DNA from: Adiantum capillus-veneris
Taxonomy: Eukaryota > Streptophyta > Polypodiopsida > Polypodiales > Pteridaceae
Reading direction: 5' to 3'
DNA length: 64,000 nt
Assembly (NCBI GenBank): GCA_014529385.2
Contig: CM043962.1
Location: 53,649,905 to 53,713,904 of the forward strand
Shown here: piece after piece, positions 32,814-43,937 of the stretch
Layout of the letters: each line of letters begins with the position of its first letter
How positions within the stretch are numbered: position 1 is the stretch's first letter
Made by a program: the position numbers and the translations under genes
The notes under the pieces: generated by a model
Database searches by the model: none
The model's input: the letters and a program-made list of their open reading frames with translations, nothing else
Told to the model about the DNA's origin: nothing

Positions 32814-33473
32814 TCAAATTTGATGATAGCCAGATCGAAGATCAATCTTCGTGAATATTTTGGCTCCATGTAATCTGTCCAGCATCTCATCAATACGAGG
32901 AATTGGATATTTATTCTTGATGGTAACCTGATTTAAGCCCCTATAATCTATGCAAAATCGAAGAGAGCCATCCTTTTTCTTCTGGAAGAGAATAGGTGCA
33001 CCCCATGGAGATGTACTGGGTCGGATAAACCCTTGCTCAATCAACTGCTTGAGCTGCTCCTTGAGTTCTATAGCTTCTGGAAGTGACATCTTGTACGGCG
33101 CTCTTGAGACTGGTTCACTACCTGGAAAAATTTTGATTTCATGGTCTACCTCCCAGGGTGGTGGTAGTTCAGAAAGTTCACTGGGGAAAACATCCGAAAA
33201 TTCTTCTAGACACATTGGTTCAGGGTTGGAAGAAGATTTTTCTACTTTGTTTAGCTTGACTACAAAAATTTGTTGACCCTTGCGTAACCCTTTCAAAAGA
33301 CGATTAGCTTTGACCAAGTAAGATTTTGGTCGTCCATTCTGGCCTTGAATAGTGACTTCTTGACCTTGGTTGTCCACAAAAGTAACACTTCCTTGGGCAC
33401 AATGGATATTGGCATTATGACTGGCTAACCAATCCATTCCAAGAATTCCGTCATAGATTCCTATGGGTAAGGT
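32814..33473 (-). pseudogene. Gyp-B protease end and reverse transcriptase N-terminal part
   Basis: Starts near the GMDWL motif that follows the protease in Gypsy polyproteins ([13 protein letters not shown]). After a linker come the RT blocks [60 protein letters not shown] and DLRSGYHQI. It ends at a TGA where the family consensus has arginine (HQIRI). CGA to TGA at a CpG explains this. Confidence 0.92.
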
Positions 33474-33870
33474 TCAAAAAGTAGCAGAAGTAGAGTATTC
33501 TCCCAACTTGAAATCTATTTTTCCCACAGTATACTGAGATAACACCTCCTTTCCATTGGCTAATTCAACTCTCATCTTTCTTGCAGGGTGTTGATTAAGT
33601 CCTAACATCCTTAAACATTTAGGTGACAAGAAAGAATGAGTACTACCACAATCAATAAGAAGCTCAAATTTTTCACCTTGGTGATTTGCAAGTGTTTGAA
33701 TGACAGCATATTGTTGTCTTGCTCTTGGGTTTTCAATTGCAGCATGTAGAGTTGCTCTTTCCTCTTGTTCTTCTCCCAATGTTGGTTCTCCTATGATAGC
33801 ATTGACTCTGGCAGCCATTCCGCGCCCTCGACCTCGTCCTCCATTTCTTCCTCCACGATTTATTATTTGG
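33474..33870 (-). pseudogene. Gyp-B aspartic protease
   Basis: Contains FELLIDCGSTHSFLSPKCLR, the retropepsin core in the D-C/S-G-S/A-T form usual for plant chromoviruses, followed by MRVELANGKEVLS. A TGA at 33474-33476 separates it from the GMDWL block. The upstream end is the arginine/glycine-rich tract after the zinc knuckle. Confidence 0.9.
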
Positions 33871-33872
33871 CC

Positions 33873-34673
33873 TCATCCTCTAGCTCGAGTAGGTGTATTT
33901 GTTGCGGAGACTCGCCTAGGACATACATTCCTGAAATGTCCTAGATCGTTATATTCATAGCATCTAAGATCTACATTTTGAGCTCCATTTGCTGAAGCTG
34001 CAACTATTGGATGAGTTTGGTGAACTGGGTGAACTTGCCTTTGGTTCCACATCATAGGCCGTCCTCTCCTTCCAACATTCCTTAAATTTCCATTTCGTAC
34101 CCTTTGAGAGTTTGACATCTCTTTAGCTAAGGGTTTAGTTCTTAAAAGAGCATCTTGCAATTTTAGAGGCCTCATGGCTTCTAGACGTGTATTTAAAGGA
34201 GCATTTAGCCCTTGGCAGAAATGGGCTACTTGTTGATCTGCGGTCATTGGCCGAGCATAGCGCCTAAGAGTTACAAATTTGGAGTAGTATTCTTCCACTG
34301 TAAGATGAAACTGACATAATTTGAAGAATTCATTCATCTTAAGGGATTCATGTGCAGGTAGAAGATAACGTCCTTTGACAGCATACTTAATGTCTTCCCA
34401 AGTTTGAGTGTTTTGAGCTACTTGATTATCTTTGCAGTGTTATTTCCACCAAATCTTGGCATCCCCCGTGAGACGAAACATAGCCAACATTGCTTGGTTA
34501 TCAGGAGTAGTACCAGCAGCAGCAAAATAATCCTCCATCTCTTCGAGCCACACTTCTGCATCGCGCTCAACTAGGGCTCCTTCCCCTTTGAAAGAGGGAA
34601 GTTTAGCTTGCTTGAGAAGTATCTTTTTCTCTTGAAGAGATGTATACTCTAACTTTAATCCACTTTGAGGCAA
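33873..34673 (-). pseudogene. Gyp-B gag
   Basis: The capsid-like domain begins PSFKGEGALVERDAEVWLEE with MEDYF and TGDAKIWWK, then a TAA (34440-34442; CAA expected), then HCKDN and a retrotrans-gag block (HLTVEEYYSKFVTLRRYA, FCQGLNAPLNTRLEAM). The zinc knuckle reads CYEYNDLGHFRNVC. The second cysteine of CX2CX4HX4C is tyrosine, one G-to-A change away, so nucleic-acid binding by the nucleocapsid should be impaired. The last in-frame stop is TGA at 33873-33875. Confidence 0.92.
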
Positions 34674-34785
34674 GACTTGACAGACAATAATACAAACAAA
34701 AGATAATATTAGTCCAAACTTTATTTATATACACAGTATTTGCTACCAAGGTTGGTAGTCTTTAGGTACAAGGATTGTAATGTCT

Positions 34786-35286
34786 CTATATTTTGAGTTT
34801 AGTGACTACAAAAGGATAGGCTAAAGGATCAAAATAATAAGTTTCTTTTGACCCCTGAAAGCTACGAGATACACATATGGGTCGAATCCTACCACCATGG
34901 ATAACTTTTGTAACTTGGTTATAGACCCATTGAGTCTGAGATATCTTTTCTCCTCCCAAGGTAATGATAGCATCCGGATTCTTAGTATCAATGAAAAGAT
35001 AAACTTCGATGACTTTTAATTCCTCTTCCCATCGAAGTTTCTTGAGGTTGGTATCCATGCACCATATCTTGTCAGCATCAATGGTATAGATTCCTCCAGA
35101 TGGACTCCAGTTGATACCCCATCCTCTATGAACCCTTGGGATAGGAAGTGCAAACACCCTATCCAAAATCATCATCACCCTTTTTCGAAACTGATACTTT
35201 GGTGATTGGCATGCATTTTCAAACATGATGGTGAACACCTGGAACTTCTTGTAGGCTAAATAAACATCTTCCTGTACCAGGAAAGT
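34786..35286 (-). CDS. Unrecognised leader frame (ORF0) between primer site and gag of Gyp-B
   Basis: An open frame of about 166 codons (to the upstream TGA at 35287-35289) lies between the primer site and gag, where chromoviruses normally have only an untranslated leader. The first methionine codon in frame is the M of IMFENACQ; a TGA upstream may itself be a decayed CGA. The protein has mixed, globular-looking composition (YKKFQVFTIMFENACQSPKY, RGWGINWSPSGGIYTIDADK, VIEVYLFIDTKNPD, YYFDPLAYPFVVTKLKI) with no signal peptide or membrane segment. I recognise no family. It could be a captured host fragment or an element-specific accessory protein. Confidence 0.5.
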   Translation of the reverse strand, partial: TFLVQEDVYLAYKKFQVFTIMFENACQSPKYQFRKRVMMILDRVFALPIPRVHRGWGINWSPSGGIYTIDADKIWCMDTNLKKLRWEEELKVIEVYLFIDTKNPDAIITLGGEKISQTQWVYNQVTKVIHGGRIRPICVSRSFQGSKETYYFDPLAYPFVVTKLKI

Positions 35287-35406
35287 TCAATCTTCAATAC
35301 CATATAAAAACTCAAAACAATTTTTCTAGGTTCTTTTATTATTTCAAACATTCGCATCCTTCAATATCCAAACATCAATCTAAAAATCTCCCCAAGCTAT
35401 GACCTA

Positions 35407-35419
35407 GGCTCTGATACCA
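35407..35419 (-). other. Primer-binding site of Gyp-B (tRNA-iMet)
   Basis: The minus strand reads TGGTATCAGAGCC one base after the 5' LTR end. It is complementary to the 3' end of plant initiator tRNA-Met. Confidence 0.93.
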
Positions 35420-35420
35420 G

Positions 35421-38400
35421 TGTGAGGTCCCAGCCCCTTTTTGAGAGGAGCGGAGTACCTTTGATAGGTCTCCAATCTTGAAAAAGAAAAACCAACGGAC
35501 ATTGCCTTAGCTACTACATAGCCACGGGCATCAATCGTTAGTGAAGGATTGGTCCTATCTCGCTATGGCAGAGCGTGACCACCATAACCCTATCTAAAAA
35601 CTATCTTTAATCAATTATACCTAAAAGTATAAATCTTAGAGTGACCAACCTCTGCGCTTTTTTCTCCATGTTTCAAAAGCACAGCCACCAAGGTTTGTCT
35701 CTTTTAAGATTTATGACTAATAAAAAAAAAAAAATCTAGCATTGGAAAGTTACCCGACTCATCGGGTCCACCCGTCCATAGAATGATACCGTCGGGGTAT
35801 CATTCTCCCACTTTCCACACCACAATCACCCTTCTTTTGTTATCTAATTACTACCACACTGTTTAAACATACATGTTCCTTTACTTTATTTATGATACTC
35901 GTTCGTTAAAATAGCCCTTCAAACAGTATTACAAACAGATGTCAAACCAGAAGTCGTCCAATTTTAAACCAACAACCCTTGGACTAGGTTCACTCAAGAA
36001 TCTCTACTGGTGCTATTATGTCCGATCGGTATATACATTATTTATAAAAACCCTTGTCCTCATGAGCGTCCCATACCGCTCGACAAGTACTCGCTGTGCT
36101 AATCTAGAGGTACTCCCACCACAGCAACAACGGTGCCAATCTGGGCGTCATCCTCACGCCACGACAAAACAAAACTGCAGTATCCAACTGGGCTAATGTG
36201 GGTGTACTCCCACCACAGCATCAGCGGTGCCATCCTAGGCATCATCTCACGCCTCGACAACTGCCACATAATGCCAGCGCTAATAAGTAGAGAGACTTGA
36301 GAGAAACCATACCGAAGGTTTTGGACAAACATTCTTTCCTATAGCAACCAGTTTAACCAGACAATCTTTCCTACTTGTCAAACATATGACGAGTTTCTTG
36401 GGGTTAAGCCCCGTGGTTTCGGTCCGTGTTTTCTTTTCATAAGGTAAATAATATATTCCTATGGTCTCGCATATGCAATAATGCATAACTTGAAACTGCA
36501 ATACTAACCTGTACCATAGCTCCGATTGGTCTGATTAATGGAGACATAGCATGTTCCGTAGGGGTTCCACCGTTACTTGTACCAGCTTCAGGATCATTAG
36601 CGCCTTAGGTTCAAGCACGCTTTGGAGCCATTGTTTTTGTACTACACTTATGTTAAACACTTAGAACTTTAAATTGGTCAATTTCCCTAGTAGTCCCTTG
36701 TTTCCAAAGAGAGTCTATAATTTGAATCATCGCCAACTTGATTCACACTTAGTGTTGTTGTTCTACATCTAATTTCTATACATCAAATATTTGCTAATCT
36801 TAATTAATCAAAAATTAAGTGTGTAAATTACGAGTGAAAGTTTAGGAATGCATTACTTTTATGCATGACATTTCTAATCCAATTCTAACTTCAATTTCTA
36901 TACTTCAACTAAATCAATTTTTAGTATTATTCAAAATTCTATTTAACCTAATTGATAATAACATTGGTGAATGAGAATTTCATCATTTATAATAAGAATA
37001 TGATGAGTACTCTTATGTATTAACTTTCAATTAACTATACATAAGTTAATAGTGAAGATCTACTAACTAGAGAGAGTAGATATACTTAAAGAGATTGGAG
37101 TAAAAGAAAACATACACACACATCTTTTCTAAAGTTAATTGAATCTTACTAATCTATTAGAGAGATTACAATAAGAGATAGCACACACACAGATATCCTT
37201 CTTTAAGCTAATTGAATCTTACCAATCTATTAGAGAGATTAGAGTAAAAGATAGCACACACACACACACACACATATCTTTCTTAAAGCTAATTGAATCT
37301 TACTAGTCTATTAGAGAGATTAGAGTAAGAGATAGCACACACACACACACACACATATCCTTCTTAAAGGTAATTGAATCTTACTAATCTATTAAAGAGA
37401 TTAGAGTAAAAGATAACATACACACACACACACATATCCTTCTTTAAAGTTAATTGAATCTTACTAATCTATTAGAGAGATTAGAGTAATAGATAGCACA
37501 CACACACATAGCTACTTGAATCTTACTAATCTATTAGAGAGATTAGAGTAAGAGATAGCACACACACACATATAGCTAATTGAATCTCACTAATCTATTA
37601 GAGATTAGAGTAAGAGATAGCACACACACACATAGCTAATTGAATCTTAATAATCTATTAGAGAGATTAAAGTAAGAGATAGCACACATACATCATTCCT
37701 AAAGTTAATTGAATGCTTAATTAATACGCACCTTATTAGTCCACTAGAGTTTTTGCTCTCTTAGTGGTTTGTGGATGTCTTCTCTCTAAGAGAAGTAACA
37801 GCACTTCGTGAGCGCTATAGAGGCAATCTCTATGTCTAAAGTGTGAGCATGGATGCTCTATTTATAGCAGAAAGAAAAACATCCAACTTTTTTTTTCAAA
37901 AAAAAATATTTTTTTAATTTTTTTTTTAATAAAAAGATATTTTTTTTATTTTTTTCCAAAAATCATACCCGCGTTTTTTGTACCCTTGTAGTACCCATGA
38001 GCTTGACCACTTTGTCATTATCATCAAAAGATAAGGCCACACAGCCCCCCCTCATTATGATTAGTCAAGACTAGCCTCTCCTTTTCATGTGACAGTGTGT
38101 CCCACTTTGTCCCCTCCTATGTGAGTCCAGGTGAGTCCATGTGCCTTCAATTGTCATCCCTGTGTATTATTTTGTCTTTATAATTATTTTATTTATTTCC
38201 TTAATGATAATTTACTTTACATTTTTAAGTTAAACTTTACAGTCTTATATTAACTTTACAGTAGTAAAAGAAAATTCTACAATCAATAACTAAGTCTTAC
38301 AATAAGTTAATTAGTGATTCATATAGCTAAACATGTCAGAATTTTGTAGCGTAAATTTAAATTTCTAGGTTTTCTCAACCTACGATTCATAATTTGAACT

Positions 38401-38485
38401 TGAATATCTTAAATAATGAGTGATGGTTAAAAAAATTCAACTGCGTAATAGAACTTGTGTGAAATTTGAAAGTAGAGACCTTACA
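35421..38485 (-). mobile_element. Gyp-B 5' LTR (right copy)
   Basis: Same ends as the left copy and similar throughout. It is 80 bp longer, mainly because of one more unit in the CA-containing array and a small duplication near 36895-36910. As the 5' LTR it would drive transcription toward lower coordinates. Confidence 0.96.
37080..37690. repeat. Tandem array of about 70-90-bp units with CA runs (right LTR)
   Basis: Same unit as at 29040-29575, with about eight copies here. Individual CA runs also differ in length from their counterparts, so the array has changed since insertion. Confidence 0.88.
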
Positions 38486-39217
38486 CACTTGTAATGAAGG
38501 ATCGAAGGCACATTTTCAAGAAGAAGAATGATGGATACACTCATGATATTCCTCGCCATCAACTCCCATCCCTCCATTATGCATCCTATTGTCTTGTCCC
38601 CTTCTCATCTTCTTGCCCTATACTACCTATTGTATTCATCTTTAGCAAGCAATCATCACACTCCATCTTGGTGCCATACCTTGTGTCATTTGGGATATAG
38701 TTCAATTTGAGTATGGTTTATGCTTGTTTCTTTCCATTTTGCTTATATTGAGGTGTGCGGATTTCCACCATACACACACTCTCTCTCTCCCTCTCATATT
38801 CCTATCATCTGGCTACTTGCATCTTCAGGTGTGCAGATTCATCATCTCTGGTATGAGAAGTGATCATACTTGCATGTTTCCCTTACCTTATTATCTTCCT
38901 TACACATGCATGAGTAGCAAGCCCATTCTCACAAACCCACCATTCCTCTTATCTTGTTTTTTGACCACCCCATCCCACACTTGGGTGTGGATCTTGAAAT
39001 TGTTCTTGATGGCATGTTTGATTGTGTATATGTATGCATTCTAACTGCATATCTTGCTAGGTGGTGCCCCTATTGTGTACCCCCCATGATAAGTCCATTG
39101 TACATAGTCTTAGTGTAGAGGCCACCCAAATTTTTTTGCACTTCCTCCCATGATGAGGCCATCGTGCATAGTCTTGATGTAGAGTCCACTCGATCAGTTT
39201 TACACTTTCGTCTCTCA
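38486..39217 (+). mobile_element. Tat-C 5' LTR, second part
   Basis: Resumes at the second copy of the Gyp-B target duplication (CACTT) and aligns with 55320-56047 of the 3' LTR. Near the end, a unit containing GATGAGGCCATCGTGCATAG (39150-39217) repeats the preceding 39086-39149 and is missing in the 3' LTR. The likely end is CTCTCA before TTTGGTGCCCCCACAAAGG, a candidate primer site whose tRNA I cannot name. Confidence 0.78.
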
Positions 39218-39742
39218 TTTGGTGCCCCCACAAAGGAGATCTTTGCAAAGACCTTCAGTCAACAAAGAGTAGCAATGCATGCGATCAATCATGGACAAGT
39301 GTTGACAACAGTTTTCAAATTGGAAGTTTGAAGAAGAGAAGACTGTAGAAGAACTCAAGGCCTTCATCGAAGTGCTATTACCAGGTTGTAGTATCGTCGA
39401 TCCAAGAGGTAAGCTCCCCATCTAGCATTGCTCCTGTTAATTGCAAATTGAGAGAATTAAGAGGGAAGTCTAAGAAATGTCATTACTTGCTATCAACAAA
39501 ATCATTTTGTCAATGAGTGCCAATAGAGGAGGTGAAGAAACAATGATGAGTTTTGCTTTTGAAAACTGCATCAACACTGTCACATTAGTTAGATTTTGTG
39601 TAGCACCAAGTGTTCTCTCCAATGGTCAGAGAAGAGTCATCAACTACATCAACCACAAAGTGCAAGCCACAAAGCCTAAAGCATTTGGTGGAAGCAAGTG
39701 GACCTATGCTCTCTCTAGGCCTAGAGAGTTCAAGTCAAGTAT
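39218..39742 (+). other. Tat-C leader and start of interior, left of Gyp-A
   Basis: Follows the 5' LTR. A plus-strand open frame (39477 to the insertion point) ends in KAFGGSKWTYALSRPREFKS. After the Gyp-A insertion the sequence continues at 48657 without loss. Function is unknown; it probably lies upstream of or at the start of gag. Confidence 0.5.
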
Positions 39743-41337
39743 TGTAACATTTAATGGCCTAAAATCTTATTTGTAGCGGAAATTAGCATGAGCATAGTGG
39801 GCATTTCATTAGAATAGATTCCTAATGAGAATTACAAGAGTGCTTGGGTGGAGAGAGCAACAAAAAGCATAACACCTAGTTAGATAGCATCGACAATACT
39901 TTCAAAAGAGAGAGCAATTAAGCTATAATTGACAACAGTTGAGGACCGGATTTGCATGGAGCCGGTCCCCCCTCCAAAAGGCTTTGTATTATGGTTTCTC
40001 CCATCAAGAGAGACATTGTACAATACAATTCTTTGTGTTCCTTCAAGACTAGCTAGTGCAATGAAGATGGAAGCTTCATACACCAAGCAAAACACTTAAT
40101 CAAACACAACTTGAATTATCCCCGTTCTCAGACCCAAGACCTCACACACCTTCGAAGATGGTGAGAGCTAGCAGGGTATGAGAGTAGATTGAGAGGAAAA
40201 AGAAGTATCTTACGAGAAAGAAGTACATCTCCTCACATAATCACTCATATTAGCATAGCTTAGCTTAGTAATTAGCTTGGTAGAGAAGATGAGCATGCAT
40301 TGAAGCTTGGCTCTTGGTTGGATTTGCATCCACATGCCAAGAGAGTGTTGATGTAGGCTTCTATCTCACAAGCTTGGAGTAGGTGATGAGCTCTCCATTA
40401 AAGCTTGGGAGGAGATAGAGTATTTTCCCTTCACACATGGTCAAGTGTGAGAGTGTGTGTGTTCATGCCAAGCAAAAATCAGCCCCCCCCCCTCTCTTGG
40501 GCGAGCCCTAGCTGCTAAGTTAGTCTGGCTTTTGCCTCATTGGACCTCCCCAGGTCAAGCCAATAGGGATTAAGCAGCATAAGTGATAGCCTTCTGACAT
40601 GTGTCCCCCTTTCCCCTTTTGTGAGAGCTTTAGGTAATTAAATAATTAAACTAAACTCTCATTGGACCCCTTTGCCTCCTGGCCAATAGGAATCAGGCAA
40701 GCCATGGGGCTCCTGAATGCTCATTGGACCCCTTGGGAGACTGCCCAATAGTCTTCTAGGACACTTAATTCTTATTGGTTTCTTTTATTAAATGTTTTTA
40801 AATTAATTAGACTAGATTTACTCTAGCTTAATTCTCATTGGTCCACTTCAAGGGTCTTCCAATAGGAATTGGGCACACCTTGTGGGCATCTGGCCTAGGG
40901 AGCTGACATGTGTCCCTCATTCCCTTTGTGTAAAGGGAGCCTGTGTGTGTGTGTGTGGCTTTCTCTCTCATCCCCTAGCTTTGGGGCTCGCCCCCTCCCA
41001 TGTAGGGATGTAGAAAGACTTTTTGGGCACACACTAAGCATCCAATTTTCCCTAAGGTTGACCTTTGGACACAACCTTTGAATTTTGGAACCTTAGCATT
41101 TTGGAAGTCTTAATGGACTGAACCTTAGGGTCTTTTTAGCCCATTGTTTCACATGGTTCTTTTGCAGATGGCCCCCCCCTTTGGATCCCTATTTTCCCTC
41201 CTTTGGATCCCTACTGTGGCCGGTCTGCTAACTTAACCAATATTCTAACTTTTTCTCCCTTGGCACTTCCCCACATTAAATGATCAGTTTAATATGAGAA
41301 AATCATTTAGGAGAATTAGATATTGATTATTATGACA
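39743..41337 (-). mobile_element. Gyp-A 3' LTR (left copy)
   Basis: TGTAACATTT ... TATGACA on the plus strand. It differs from the right copy by a handful of substitutions and small indels (for example AATAGATTCC against AACAGATTCC, and a few bases near 39925). Confidence 0.97.
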
Positions 41338-41350
41338 TTACCTCTCTCTT
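41338..41350 (-). other. Polypurine tract of Gyp-A
   Basis: The minus strand reads AAGAGAGAGGTAA immediately before the LTR start TGTCATAATAATC. The same tract precedes the 3' LTR start of Gyp-A2. Confidence 0.85.
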
Positions 41351-41694
41351 GAAATCATAGTCGTCCTCGACTATGGTGTAGAGAAGATAAAGCATACGCA
41401 TGAGTCCTTTTCTTAGCGGGTAGAGGATCCCTATGTTACCCTACGACATCATTCCATAATGGATGACTAGTCCATTTGGCGCTTGAGAGCCTGAGGCTGC
41501 CGCAAGCATGTCTGCACATTAGTCCTATCAGTCTTCCATAGTAGAGTGACAAGCTCTACTTGGTGTTCGGGAGACGTCGTCTCCGCAAACTTGATCTAAG
41601 CATGCATACTACTTCATTTTTGTGCACAAATAAAGAAAAAGAGAGTCTTATAAGACAAAAATTTTTGTTCATTTTTAACATTTTGTACATTTGC

Positions 41695-43851
41695 TTACTC
41701 TTGGGAAGCATTGTAAGCATTGACAAGGTTTAGGTTATCCTTTAATTGTATGCCTTGCATCCATCTAGCATCTTCAAAAGGATAATTCTTAAACTTAATA
41801 AGATATCGTCTGATAGTCTTACCGCCTCTTAATACCTTGTCTTCATGTCGGAGAATGGACTCGGACTGCAGCACCTCCTCGTGGTCCTCGATCTCCGGTG
41901 GGTCTTCAATAGTTGGTTCTTGAGGTGGCTCTCCTTTGTAAGGCTTTAAGAGGCTCACATGAAAAGCATTGTGTATGAGCCAATGATTGGGCAACTTAAG
42001 TTGATAGGCCATCTCATTGATTGGCCTAAGAATCTGGAAGGGACCATAGTACCTTTTTGCTAGTTTAGCATAGTACTTTTGGTGGCCTGTAGGATTCTTG
42101 CCCATAGTGTGCCTTAATCGAGCCTTGGGAAATTTTAACAAGACCCAATCGTTTTCTTTAAAGGCTTGGGCTCTTCTGTGCTTGTCAGCAGCAGCCTTTT
42201 GCCTTTGCTGTGAGATAGAGATAGCATCCTTAATCTTTTGGAAAGATTCTTGTAGGTCTCGGCTATACTCATCTGCAGCGAAGATCTTCCCATGTACCTT
42301 AAGTAGCAAGGGACTTTTTGATCTTCCCTCAATTACCTCGAAAGGTGCTTTTCCTGTAGAAGTATGTACAGTGTTATTGTAAGCATACTCTACTAAGGGT
42401 AAGTACTTCTCCCATTGGGATCTTTGATCTACTTCCGTTACATAGGCTTTTAGTAGATCGAGAATAGTTAGGTTAGCTATTTCACTTTGGCCATCAGTTT
42501 GTGGATGATAGGCCGAAGAGAAGTTTAGCCTTGTTCCTAAATTCTCAAAGAGACCCTTCCAGAAATTACTGGTCATTCTAGGATCTCTATCCGACACTAT
42601 GGACATTGGCAAGCCATGGTACTTGAAAATTTGTGAAATGAAGAGGGTTGCCATTTGATGGGCTTTGATAGTCTTTTTGACAGGTATAAAATGAGCTTGT
42701 TTACTGAACCTGTCTACTATCGTCCATATTCCCGTATTCCCATGGATAGACTTAGGCAATCCAAAGATAAAATCCATGGATATGCTCTCCCACGGTGAAT
42801 TAGGGATTGGCAAGGGTTGAAGCAATCCAAGTTGCTTCCCTCTATCAAATTTTGTCTTTTGACATACCACACATTTGGAAACATACTCATGTATGTTCAC
42901 TTTCATGGTAGGCCAATAGAAATATGTTTCAATTCCCTTTAGGGTAGACTGAATCCCTCTATGCCCCGCATATGGGGGAGCATGAGATTCATACATTACT
43001 TTCTCACATAGTGAGTTAGTAACGCATAGTCTATTGCCATAGAGAAGATAACCATCTTGTAAAGTAAATGGTTCTTCTTTCTTCCCTAATGCAAGGGCTG
43101 AAATCACATCTCTAAAATCGGGATCAATAGCATACTCATCTATCATTGAAGATAGATCATTGTGAGTTGCTATGGAAACCGCATTCACTCTCGGTCGTCT
43201 TGAGAGTGCATCGGCTACTTGATTATGCTTGCCAGCAATGTGAGAAATATGAAAATGAAATTGCGAAAGGAAATTTGCCCACCTCATTTGTTTGTCGGAG
43301 AGCTTGGTCTGCGTCATGAAGTACTTAAGACTTTGGTGATCCGTTCGCAGAATGAAAGGAGTCCCCAATAAATAGTGCTTCCATGAGTCTAAGGCATGTA
43401 GAACTGCAAGGAGTTCTTTTTCGTATATGCCTAGAGCTTGCTCAACAGGGTCGAGCCTTCGACTCTCATAGCCTATGGCGTGCCCTTCTTGGAGCAAAAC
43501 AGCCCCAAGGCAATCACCACAAGCATCACATTGGACCTCAAATGGTTTTGAGAGATCCGGTAGTGTAAGCACAGGTTGAGAGATAAGCTTTTCTTTAAGC
43601 TTTTCGAAAGCATTGTTCTCCTTAGCAGACCACGTATACCTAACATTTTTCTTTGTTAGGTCATGTAATGGTCCCGCAATTTGTGAGAACTTTTCTATGA
43701 AGTGTCTATAGTATGCACACATACCTATAAAGCTTCTTAGTTCATGAAGATTCCTTGGTTTAGGCCATCCTTTTATTACCTCTAACTTGGATGGATCCAT
43801 TTGGATTCCATCTTGAGAGATAATGTGACCTAAATATTGAATCTCTTGCAA
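41695..43851 (-). CDS. Gyp-A pol, second part: RT end, RNase H, integrase, chromodomain
   Basis: A 718-residue frame with no stop. It has no proper start, because it is the continuation of the gag-RT frame after a frameshift. RT connection is at 1-100 (IQYLGHIISQDGIQMDPSKL). RNase H is at about 103-220: D109 in FEVQCDACGD, E144/E146 in YEKELLAV, D171 in LRTDHQSL, D214 in QVADALSRR. The integrase zinc finger is H290, H297, C327, C330. The catalytic triad D360, D421, E457 has the canonical 35-residue spacing. GPF is at 603-605, and a chromodomain-like tail at about 665-700 (YLIKFKNYPFEDARWMQG) may direct integration to marked chromatin. All catalytic residues are present. Confidence 0.95.
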   Translation of the reverse strand: MQEIQYLGHIISQDGIQMDPSKLEVIKGWPKPRNLHELRSFIGMCAYYRHFIEKFSQIAGPLHDLTKKNVRYTWSAKENNAFEKLKEKLISQPVLTLPDLSKPFEVQCDACGDCLGAVLLQEGHAIGYESRRLDPVEQALGIYEKELLAVLHALDSWKHYLLGTPFILRTDHQSLKYFMTQTKLSDKQMRWANFLSQFHFHISHIAGKHNQVADALSRRPRVNAVSIATHNDLSSMIDEYAIDPDFRDVISALALGKKEEPFTLQDGYLLYGNRLCVTNSLCEKVMYESHAPPYAGHRGIQSTLKGIETYFYWPTMKVNIHEYVSKCVVCQKTKFDRGKQLGLLQPLPIPNSPWESISMDFIFGLPKSIHGNTGIWTIVDRFSKQAHFIPVKKTIKAHQMATLFISQIFKYHGLPMSIVSDRDPRMTSNFWKGLFENLGTRLNFSSAYHPQTDGQSEIANLTILDLLKAYVTEVDQRSQWEKYLPLVEYAYNNTVHTSTGKAPFEVIEGRSKSPLLLKVHGKIFAADEYSRDLQESFQKIKDAISISQQRQKAAADKHRRAQAFKENDWVLLKFPKARLRHTMGKNPTGHQKYYAKLAKRYYGPFQILRPINEMAYQLKLPNHWLIHNAFHVSLLKPYKGEPPQEPTIEDPPEIEDHEEVLQSESILRHEDKVLRGGKTIRRYLIKFKNYPFEDARWMQGIQLKDNLNLVNAYNASQE

Positions 43852-43937
43852 GAAAAATTCACTTTTCTTTCGATTAACATAAAGTTTATTCTCTCTTAAA
43901 ACTTGAAATATTACCTGGAGGTGTTGCTTGTGTTCCT

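Larger units (their letters stand above)
27382..38485 (-). mobile_element. Gyp-B: full-length chromovirus with 3-kb LTRs
   Basis: LTRs at 27382-30366 (2,985 bp) and 35421-38485 (3,065 bp) share both ends (TGTGAGGTCC ... GACCTTACA). They are flanked by the exact target duplication CACTT (27377-27381, 38486-38490). The minus strand reads 5' LTR, tRNA-iMet primer site, an extra leader frame, gag, protease, RT, RNase H, integrase with chromodomain-like tail, polypurine tract, 3' LTR. LTR length and domain order fit the Tekay/Del branch of chromoviruses. The coding part has only five in-frame stops and no frameshift visible to me. It sits inside the Tat-C 5' LTR. Confidence 0.96.

Noticed and set aside
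38494..39044. Hydrophobic plus-strand frames repeated at 55363-55985
   Set aside because: They are in the two LTRs of Tat-C and differ by frame and stops between copies.
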